Below, piece by piece: positions 1 to 7,295 of a DNA stretch of 14,426 nt. Numbering within the stretch: the stretch's first letter is position 1; each line of letters begins with the position of its first letter. Under the pieces are notes generated by a model. It was not told the origin of the DNA and searched no databases. It saw only the letters and a program-made list of their open reading frames with translations. The position numbers were made by a program, and so were the translations under genes. Source of the stretch: DASQVO01 sp035640715 (GTDB lineage Bacteria; Actinomycetota; Actinomycetes; Streptosporangiales; Streptosporangiaceae); NCBI GenBank assembly GCA_035640715.1, contig DASQVO010000302.1, forward strand, positions 1 to 14,426, in the 5' to 3' direction.

Positions 1-600
1 ACGCGGGCAACCGTGACCGCGAGTGTCGCATACTCCTCGGTGCCCGCGGCCTTCGACAACACCGGGATCACCGATGATGCCAACACGGGCCCCGGCAACA
101 TCGACGGCAGCGGATACAGCCTGTCCGCGCAGGCACTGGCATCCGTCGGCGTCACTCCGGGCTCGGCCGTCAAGGCCGGCGGGTTGTCGTTCACCTGGCC
201 GGCGGCGGCGCCGGGCGAGCCGGACGACATCGTCGCCGGCGGGCAGGCCGTCCTGATGAGCGGCAGCGGCACGACTCTCGGCTTCCTCGTCACCGGCACC
301 TACGGGACCGCCACCGGCACCGGGACGATCCTCTACACCGACGGCACGTCGCAGTCATTCACGCTGTCCACGCCGGACTGGTATGTGACGCCGCCGGCCG
401 GCTCAGACCCGGCTATCACCATGCCGTACCGGAACGCTCCGGGCAACGCGCAGGACCATAATCCGGTCCACGTGTACGACGTGGGCGTGCCGCTGGCCCA
501 GGGCAAGACGGTCCAGGCGGTGGTGCTGCCCAACGTCTCGGCGTCGCCGCCGGCTGCCGGCTCGCCCGCGCTGCACGTGTTCGCCATGGCCACCGGCTGA
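1..600 (+). CDS. C-terminal fragment of a secreted carbohydrate-active protein (5' truncated)
   Basis: The frame is open from base 1, so the gene starts outside the window; a GTG at 13 is internal and has no visible ribosome binding site. The visible 199 residues are an all-beta, Gly/Thr/Ser-rich domain with AFDNTGITDDAN near the start, GLSFTWP and GTILYTDGTSQSFTL in the middle, TMPYRNAPGN later, and an ending LHVFAMATG. This pattern is one I associate with C-terminal beta-sandwich domains of large exported actinobacterial glycoside hydrolases (mannosidase, fucosidase and galactosidase-like proteins), where it sits behind the catalytic domain and probably aids sugar binding or stability. No catalytic residues can be assigned because the catalytic domain is missing, so the substrate is unknown. 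A strong hairpin follows 32 bp after the stop, consistent with this being the last gene of its transcript. The domain type is fairly sure, the enzyme class is not. Confidence 0.7.
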   Translation, partial: TRATVTASVAYSSVPAAFDNTGITDDANTGPGNIDGSGYSLSAQALASVGVTPGSAVKAGGLSFTWPAAAPGEPDDIVAGGQAVLMSGSGTTLGFLVTGTYGTATGTGTILYTDGTSQSFTLSTPDWYVTPPAGSDPAITMPYRNAPGNAQDHNPVHVYDVGVPLAQGKTVQAVVLPNVSASPPAAGSPALHVFAMATG

Positions 601-631
601 CTCCCGGCGCCCGCGTCTCTCCCGCGGGTCG

Positions 632-685
632 CGCCCCTCCTGCGCCCGCCGTGTCCTTCCCACGGCGCCACGTGCGGGAGGGGCG
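632..685 (+). terminator. Hairpin downstream of the carbohydrate-active gene, probable terminator
   Basis: An outer 9-bp stem pairs CGCCCCTCC (632-640) with GGAGGGGCG (677-685), and an inner 7-bp stem pairs CGCCGTG (647-653) with CACGGCG (661-667) around the loop TCCTTCC. There is no T-tract, which is usual for actinobacterial hairpin terminators. The next 165 bp up to the following gene show an imperfect tandem 13-mer (672-697) and the ribosome binding site, nothing else I can identify. Confidence 0.5.
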
Positions 686-850
686 TGCGGGAGGGCCCGG
701 TCCGCGGGCGTGGGCGTGGGCTTCCCGCCTTCCCGCCGTCATCCGGGCGTAGCCGGGCGGACATGTTCACGGAACCAGACGCTGGCACGATGGCTCTGCC
801 CCCGGTGCGGCCGAGCGCAGGAGGCGATCCGGGGACGGAGGCACCCTAGC

Positions 851-2113
851 ATGACGCACGAGTCCGTCACCGCGGAAACCGGGCCGGCCGGGCGCGACGG
901 CGCCGTCTCACGCAGCCAGCAGCGCTGGCTGCATGAACGCGGCTACCTGAACGGGCACCGCCATGCCCTGACCGCCGTGGTGCAGGACCTGTACCCAGCG
1001 TCGTGGCGGGTCGCCGGGACACCGCTGATGTGCCGGCCGGAATGGCTTCCCGCCGCGCCCGTCTCCCTGGATGCGGTCACGCTGTCGTGGGATCCGGCCC
1101 CGCGTGGCACGGTCATCGACGGCACCAGGCCGGTAGGGTCGGCGGGCGTGCGCCCGCTCCGCGACGACGGAGTGCGCTACGGCTCCTACGCCGCCGCGCT
1201 CGAAGCGCTGAGCAGGCCGCGGCTGCTCGAGAACCGCCTGTGCTACCGGCTGCTCGAGGTGCGCGCGTCCGAGGGGAGCGGCCGCCTCGCCTTCGGCCCG
1301 GGCCGTTACTTCGATCTCATCAACACGAGCGAGGCGGTTGCCCATGAGACGGCCGGCCGGGTCCTCGCGCGCCGCAACCCGGGCGGCGGATCCCAGTGGC
1401 CCGGGCAGGTGCCGGGCCAGCTTCCGGCCGGGCCCCTCACGGTGAGTGAACTCCCGCTCCGGTCGGCGGTGGATGACCCGCTGGATCTGGCCCGGCGTCC
1501 GGTGATGACCGGTGTCGCCACGCTCATGCTGCGGCTGGACCAAGGCGCGGGAAGCGCGCAGATGTTCCTGCACTGGCGGGACCCGGCCCGCGTCGCGGTC
1601 AACGGGGGCCTCTACCAGGTCGCGCCGGCGGGCATGTTCCAGCCGTCACGCGACGGCGAATGGAACCTCGCCAATGACCTCAGCCTGTGGCGGGCGATCG
1701 TCCGTGAGCTGTCTGAGGAACTCCTCGGCACCAGCGAGGACTACGGCAGCGACGTCGCCCCCATTGACTACGGGCAGTGGCCCTTCTTCGCCGTGCTGGA
1801 CAGCGCGCGGCAGGCGGGGACGCTGCGTGCGTACTGGCTCGGCGCTGGGGTCGATCCGCTGACCCTGGACGCCGACCTGATGACCGTCCTGGTCCTCGAC
1901 GCGCCCTTCTTCGACGAGACGTTCGGCGGCCTGGTCCGGTCCAACGACGAGGGCCACTTCGTCACCGGTCTCGGTGCGGCGGGCGGCGATGCCGGGATCG
2001 AGTTCACCGCCGCCACGGTGGAGCGTTTCACCACGGCCGAGGCCATGCAGCCGGCCGGTGCGGCGCTGCTGCGCCTCGCCTGGCAGCACCGCAAGCTGCT
2101 GCTGAACATGTGA
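851..2113 (+). CDS. Uncharacterised Nudix-like protein
   Basis: A 420-residue soluble protein. I chose the ATG at 851 because GGGGACGGAGG ends 9 bases upstream; the frame stays open further up to a GTG at 710, but without a binding site. There is no signal peptide, membrane segment or helix-turn-helix. The middle holds FGPGRYFDLINTSEAVAHE (about residues 147-165). The C-terminal half carries WRAIVRELSEELLG (residues 280-293), which resembles a Nudix box: the metal-binding RExxEE core is present (R285, E286, E289, E290), but the glycine after it is shifted by one residue. Similar C-terminal regions occur behind helix-turn-helix domains in actinobacterial regulators; here that domain is missing. 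If active, it would hydrolyse a nucleoside-diphosphate-linked compound, but this is inference. It could equally be a ligand-sensing domain. It is separated from the next gene by 70 bp in the same direction. Confidence 0.6.
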   Translation: MTHESVTAETGPAGRDGAVSRSQQRWLHERGYLNGHRHALTAVVQDLYPASWRVAGTPLMCRPEWLPAAPVSLDAVTLSWDPAPRGTVIDGTRPVGSAGVRPLRDDGVRYGSYAAALEALSRPRLLENRLCYRLLEVRASEGSGRLAFGPGRYFDLINTSEAVAHETAGRVLARRNPGGGSQWPGQVPGQLPAGPLTVSELPLRSAVDDPLDLARRPVMTGVATLMLRLDQGAGSAQMFLHWRDPARVAVNGGLYQVAPAGMFQPSRDGEWNLANDLSLWRAIVRELSEELLGTSEDYGSDVAPIDYGQWPFFAVLDSARQAGTLRAYWLGAGVDPLTLDADLMTVLVLDAPFFDETFGGLVRSNDEGHFVTGLGAAGGDAGIEFTAATVERFTTAEAMQPAGAALLRLAWQHRKLLLNM

Positions 2114-2183
2114 CACGTCAGCACAGCGGGCGGCCCAGGGAGCCCGTTTCGCGGCCGGCGCGACAGCAGGTCAGTATGGAGAC

Positions 2184-4208
<2,025 letters not shown>

Positions 4209-4389
4209 CGATCCAGAAGTCCCACCGGCACAAGCGGTACATGGGCATGCTGTGCTGTCCCGGGCCGCCCGCGCAGGCCCAGACCCGTGCTCGCTAGCTG
4301 GTTCCGGATAACGCCCGCTGAATACTGGCTGTACGAATCGTGCAGCATAGTTCTCAAATGAGTTAGGTATAGACGTTTGGGCCATATGT

Positions 4390-4485
4390 GAGGCATCTTT
4401 GCCAAGGAGCATTCGGAACCGGCGGGCGGGTGGCGCCCGTCAAAGGGTGAGTGACTTGACGACAAGCTGAGCCACGCGAGATAGA
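4390..4485 (+). promoter_or_regulatory. Candidate structured leader RNA upstream of nlpC, weakly like the c-di-AMP (ydaO) riboswitch
   Basis: The 342-bp gap 4209-4550 has no gene. Its second half contains, in order, GGAGCATTCGGAACCGG (4407-4422), a hairpin GGCGGGCG/CGCCCGTC (4421-4428 with 4434-4441), AAAGGGTGAGTG (4442-4453), a small CTTG-ACGA-CAAG hairpin, and CGACAAGCTGAGCC (4460-4473). These recall the ydaO order GGGGGA(A/C)CC, GGGGTGAAT, CGACAGCTAACC, and ydaO riboswitches are known upstream of actinobacterial cell-wall hydrolases of this type. However, the matches are inexact, the second internal helix of ydaO is not visible, and I could not pair the ends into a closing P1 stem. Treat it as a candidate structured leader only. 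Confidence 0.3.
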
Positions 4486-4550
4486 TGAAACATTGCGCCG
4501 TTCAGCGGGCTGTTATGTCAATATATGCCCATAGCGAAGGGGGAGGGTCT

Positions 4551-5834
4551 GTGCGGGACAAGGCGCGTTTGCTGCCTGCTGTTGCCGCTGTTACCGCGCC
4601 TGTGCTGCTCGGAGTTGCAGCGGCCCTGGGCATATCGGCCATCGGGCCGTCAGCCGGGACGCGGGCCGTGGCCGGGAAGGCGGGTACCGGCCCCGGCGCT
4701 ACCGGTGATGCCGGGCCGCTGATCCCGATGCTCGGCAGCGCTCGGCTGGCGTCCTTCTCACTGCCCGTCGCACAGTTGCGGCGCGGCGGTACCGCGGACG
4801 TTGCCCCGCTTCGCGGGCTGCTGCAGGCGGACATGATCGTCGTGGCGCCGTCGTCACTGTCGGCCGGGACGCTCCCCGCCATCCGGCGGCTCCCAGGTGT
4901 CACCGCGGCCCAGTCGGTAGAGGCCGCCAAGATACAGGTGAACGGGAAGTTCACCGCCGTGCTCGGCGTCGACCCGTCGGCCTTCCGCGGCTTTGCCGCG
5001 CCCAAGACGGCCGCCTCGGATCGGCTATGGCAGAGCGTGGCGGACGGCGGCATGGCCGTCTCCTACACGATGGGCAAGCTGGACAAGCTGCTGCTCGGCG
5101 GGACGGTCCACGTCGCGGGGGCTAAGCGGGAGAACCTGCCGGTCGGCGGTTTCGGCACCGTCGGCATCGAGGGTGTCGACGCGGTGGTCTCCGATGCCGT
5201 CGCGCGCTCGCTCGGGATGCCCGCGGCGAATGCCATTGTGATCAGCGCGCCGCACGCCAGCCTGGCATCGCTGGCCGCCGCCGCGAAGCGGGTTCTCCCG
5301 CATGCCGCAGCGGTTGAGCCGCTGATGACACAGGTCGCCGCCGGAGTCACCAAGCCCGAGGCCACTGCGGCCGGGGTGGCGGCCGCAGGCTCAGCCGGCG
5401 CCCTCGGAAGCACCGCTGGGGCGCTCACCCAGAGTGAGGCAACCTCGATGCTCAGCTCGGCTCTCAGCAGGCGCGGCATGCCCTACATATGGGGCGCGGC
5501 GGGACCGAGCTCGTTCGACTGCTCTGGCCTGGTGCAATGGTCCTACGCGCGGGCTGGCGTGCGGATGCCGCGAGTTGCCGCCGATCAGGCGAGGACCGGG
5601 CCCGCGGTGCCTGTCAGCCAGCTTCAGCCGGGTGACCTGCTCTTCTACCACACCGACCCGACCGCTCCGGGATATATCTCGCACGTCGCCATCTACATCG
5701 GGAACGGCCTGATGATCCAGGCGCCAGAGCCGGGTATGGACGTGGAGATCGTCCCGGTCAGCATCGGCACGGAGTTCGCGGGCGCGATCCGCGTGGATCC
5801 GGCGCTCGCCGCCGCGGTGGCAGGTTCGATCTAA
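4551..5834 (+). CDS. Exported NlpC/P60 (C40) peptidase with MacB/FtsX-like N-terminal domain
   Basis: A 427-residue exported peptidoglycan hydrolase. I chose the GTG at 4551 because GGGGGAGGG (4539-4547) lies directly upstream and because the product then begins with a charged MRDKAR followed by a hydrophobic stretch (about residues 7-28), a signal peptide or anchor. ATGs at 4485 and 4515 in the same frame lack this. Residues about 80-250 contain GVTAAQSVEAAKIQVNGK, VLGVDPSAFRGF and EGVDAVVSDAVARSLGMP, which resemble the periplasmic core of MacB/FtsX-type permeases. An Ala-rich linker follows. The C-terminal catalytic domain (about 300-420) has all three expected residues: C324 in FDCSG, H378 in SHVAIYIG and Q390 twelve residues later. 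It should cut peptide stems (D-Glu to diamino acid bond in this family) outside the membrane. Gene orientation is convergent with the SDR remnant. The family call for the C-terminus is secure, the N-terminal domain is inference. Confidence 0.92.
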   Translation: MRDKARLLPAVAAVTAPVLLGVAAALGISAIGPSAGTRAVAGKAGTGPGATGDAGPLIPMLGSARLASFSLPVAQLRRGGTADVAPLRGLLQADMIVVAPSSLSAGTLPAIRRLPGVTAAQSVEAAKIQVNGKFTAVLGVDPSAFRGFAAPKTAASDRLWQSVADGGMAVSYTMGKLDKLLLGGTVHVAGAKRENLPVGGFGTVGIEGVDAVVSDAVARSLGMPAANAIVISAPHASLASLAAAAKRVLPHAAAVEPLMTQVAAGVTKPEATAAGVAAAGSAGALGSTAGALTQSEATSMLSSALSRRGMPYIWGAAGPSSFDCSGLVQWSYARAGVRMPRVAADQARTGPAVPVSQLQPGDLLFYHTDPTAPGYISHVAIYIGNGLMIQAPEPGMDVEIVPVSIGTEFAGAIRVDPALAAAVAGSI

Positions 5835-5840
5835 TCCCAT

Positions 5841-6116
5841 TGGCTCAGGGCTTAGAACGAAGGTTGTCGTCATACCGCCGTCGACAGCGATGGTTTGCCC
5901 AGTGACGAACGAAGCGGTGTCTCCGGCTAGGAAGACGACGACGCCGGCGATCTCCTCTGGCCGCCCCCAGCGGCCGAGCGCGGTAGGTGACCGCAGCCAT
6001 TGTGTCCATTGCGGGTCTTGGGCGAGTTGGGCGTTGACTTCTGTAGCGAACGTGCCGGGAGCCACCGAGTTGACGGTGATACCGCTGGGACCGAGATCGG
6101 CGGCAAGTGCTCGGGC
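5841..6116 (-). pseudogene. Remnant of a short-chain dehydrogenase/reductase (SDR), C-terminal part only
   Basis: Read on the minus strand, the frame gives ARALAADLGPSGITVNSVAP, then GRWGRPEEIAGVVVFLAGD, SFVTGQTIAVDGGMTTTF. This is the unmistakable last third of a classical SDR (helix 5 after the Tyr-Lys pair, the ITVNSVAPG strand, the RPEEIA helix and the final G-Q-x-x-x-V-D-G-G). The NAD-binding Rossmann half and the catalytic Ser, Tyr and Lys are missing: homology stops abruptly at about 6116 and the upstream frame makes no SDR sense. At the other end the expected stop after TTFVL is lost, and the frame runs into the end of the nlpC gene. Within the remnant there is no stop or frameshift, so the truncation may be recent. 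It fills most of the gap between nlpC and the RHH-like gene. Confidence 0.85.
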
Positions 6117-6164
6117 AGGAGGGGGCTGTCGCCACTCCCGGCCTTGACCTTCACCGTATGCAAC

Positions 6165-6178
6165 GTAATTATAATTAC
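6165..6178. promoter_or_regulatory. Perfect AT-rich palindrome adjoining the RHH-like gene start (candidate operator)
   Basis: GTAATTATAATTAC reads the same on both strands and ends one base before the ATG at 6179. It contains TATAAT (6170-6175), and TTGACC lies at 6144-6149, a 20-base spacer that is long for a sigma-70 type promoter. In a GC-rich genome a 14-bp run with 12 A/T bases is conspicuous. The position and symmetry suit a dimeric repressor, perhaps the RHH-like protein itself acting on its own gene; that is inference. Confidence 0.45.
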
Positions 6179-6859
6179 ATGAGTACGGATCAAATCGGCA
6201 GCGGCCCGCAGGACGAGTCTGCCGGCGACGGCCGCGGCAGCGGCCCCGGCGAGGACGTCGCCGAAGGCATCAGCCCGGACAGCGGCGAAGGCGGCGGCTC
6301 GGGCGACGACGGCGTCTACGCGGGCGCTGACGAGGCTGGTGCCGGGGAGTCGCCGCGCGATCGGTTGCGCGGCTGGTTCGCCGGCAGGCTGCCCGGTGGC
6401 TGGTTCACCGACGTGCCGGTGATCCAGGCCGACCGCGAGGAGATTATCGTGGTCGGGACTCTGCCCGATCCGGAGACGGACCCGGACACGTCCGACGCTG
6501 AGCGGGCCGCGGCGGCCGAGGGCAGGATGCGCCGGTTCCGCGAGGAGACAAGGGCCCGGCGGGTGGAGATCGCGAGGGAGGCTGAGCACAGGTTCCGGCG
6601 CAAGGTGTCGTGGGGCGTCACGTGCGCGGGCCGGACAGAGATGTTCACGACCCAGTCGGTGCCCGTGATGACGCGGCTACGCCAGGCGGAGCGCCGCGTC
6701 CTGGACACGCTGGTCGAGGGCGGCGTCGCGCGGAGCAGGAGCGACGCGCTGGCCTGGTGCGTGCGGCTGGTCGGCCAGCACGAGGATTCCTGGCTTGATG
6801 AGCTCAGGGCCGCGCTGCGGCGAGTCGAGGAAGTGCGCTCGGGAGGCCCCCGGGCCTGA
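6179..6859 (+). CDS. Conserved actinobacterial protein with ribbon-helix-helix-like C-terminal domain
   Basis: A 226-residue soluble protein. Residues 1-60 are acidic, Gly/Asp/Ser-rich and probably disordered. Then comes a short conserved segment (RLPGGWFTDVPVIQADREEI), an acidic linker, and a long charged, probably helical stretch (residues about 100-145). The C-terminus from S160, SVPVMTRLRQAERRVLDTLV followed by ARSRSDALAWCVRLV, has the strand-helix-helix spacing of CopG/Arc-type ribbon-helix-helix proteins, ending in an amphipathic helix. From memory, close relatives are common in actinomycetes and of unknown function; DNA binding is inference. The ATG at 6179 was preferred because homologues begin with a similar MS-type acidic N-terminus; neither it nor the in-frame ATG at 6158 has a Shine-Dalgarno sequence, so translation may be leaderless. 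A tight palindrome adjoins the start, and an array of repeats lies just after the stop. Confidence 0.75.
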   Translation: MSTDQIGSGPQDESAGDGRGSGPGEDVAEGISPDSGEGGGSGDDGVYAGADEAGAGESPRDRLRGWFAGRLPGGWFTDVPVIQADREEIIVVGTLPDPETDPDTSDAERAAAAEGRMRRFREETRARRVEIAREAEHRFRRKVSWGVTCAGRTEMFTTQSVPVMTRLRQAERRVLDTLVEGGVARSRSDALAWCVRLVGQHEDSWLDELRAALRRVEEVRSGGPRA

Positions 6860-6876
6860 CCCGGATGGCTCGGCCA

Positions 6877-6938
6877 TTCAATCCTGGTTTATACCAATTC
6901 AATCCTGGTTTATACCAAAGGTCTAAACCAGGATTGAA
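6877..6938. repeat. Three-copy 20-21-bp repeat: two in tandem, one inverted, each with a GT-N-TA-N-AC core
   Basis: A 21-bp unit beginning TTCAATCCTGG and ending TATACCAA occurs perfectly at 6877-6897 and 6898-6918. A third, nearly identical copy lies on the opposite strand at 6919-6938 (it ends CAGGATTGAA). Copies two and three form a 14-bp inverted repeat (6898-6911 with 6925-6938) around a 13-base centre. Each copy holds a 12-bp palindrome-like core: TGGTTTATACCA at 6885-6896 and 6906-6917, and AGGTCTAAACCA at 6919-6930. It starts 17 bp after the stop of the RHH-like gene. Confidence 0.9.
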
Positions 6939-7086
6939 CACGTGCACAGCGTAATTCCATCATCGCTAAGAAGAGTTGCCGTGCCAGCGCGAAGATCGCG
7001 CCAGAGAATACCCGCCGGTGCCGTGTCAAGGTCTATACGGAAGGCACGGTAAAGGTCTATACCAGAGGCGGCGAAGGTCTATACCA
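6885..7086. promoter_or_regulatory. Array of six GT-N-TA-N-AC sites, candidate GntR/HutC-family operators upstream of pckA
   Basis: Sites with the fixed core GT-N-TA-N-AC lie at 6885-6896, 6906-6917, 6919-6930, 7029-7040 (AGGTCTATACGG, one arm weaker), 7053-7064 and 7075-7086 (both AGGTCTATACCA). Most spacings are 21-24 bp, close to two helical turns. This core is the known recognition pattern of the HutC subfamily of GntR regulators, and the flanked form (T/A)GGTnTAnACCA closely resembles the DasR box TGGTCTAGACCA. No GntR gene lies in the window, so the regulator would be encoded elsewhere. The array sits between the RHH-like gene and pckA, and either could be the target. Regulator identity is inference; the repeated pattern is directly visible. 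Confidence 0.6.
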
Positions 7087-7204
7087 GAGTGCCTGTCATC
7101 GCCAGCAGACCGTTTAGCCGCGGCCCGGCGATCCCGCTTCCCCCTATCGCGTCAACCGGATTGTGACGCTCATTACAGGCGCTATTGAACCTCCGATTAC
7201 GGGG

Positions 7205-7210
7205 TACACT
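7205..7210 (+). promoter_or_regulatory. Possible -10 element of pckA
   Basis: TACACT fits the TANNNT actinobacterial -10 pattern and would start transcription about 80 bp before the pckA GTG. TTGAAC at 7185-7190 is too close (14-base spacer) to be a standard -35, so the match is only partial. The operator-like sites 7029-7086 lie about 120-180 bp upstream of this point. Confidence 0.25.
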
Positions 7211-7295
7211 CGCCGAAACTGCCTCGTAGCCGGGCCCAGCTATCTATACGCCCGGGGCGCGGATGCGCGGAGGCGTCTGGCGAGGAGGAACGATA

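Noticed and set aside
333..788. Minus-strand open frame opposite the first gene
   Set aside because: No family likeness, and it crosses the strong hairpin at 632-685.
6877..7086. Plasmid iterons or replication origin
   Set aside because: Repeats are few, no replication initiator or partition gene is near, and the core matches GntR-type operators better.
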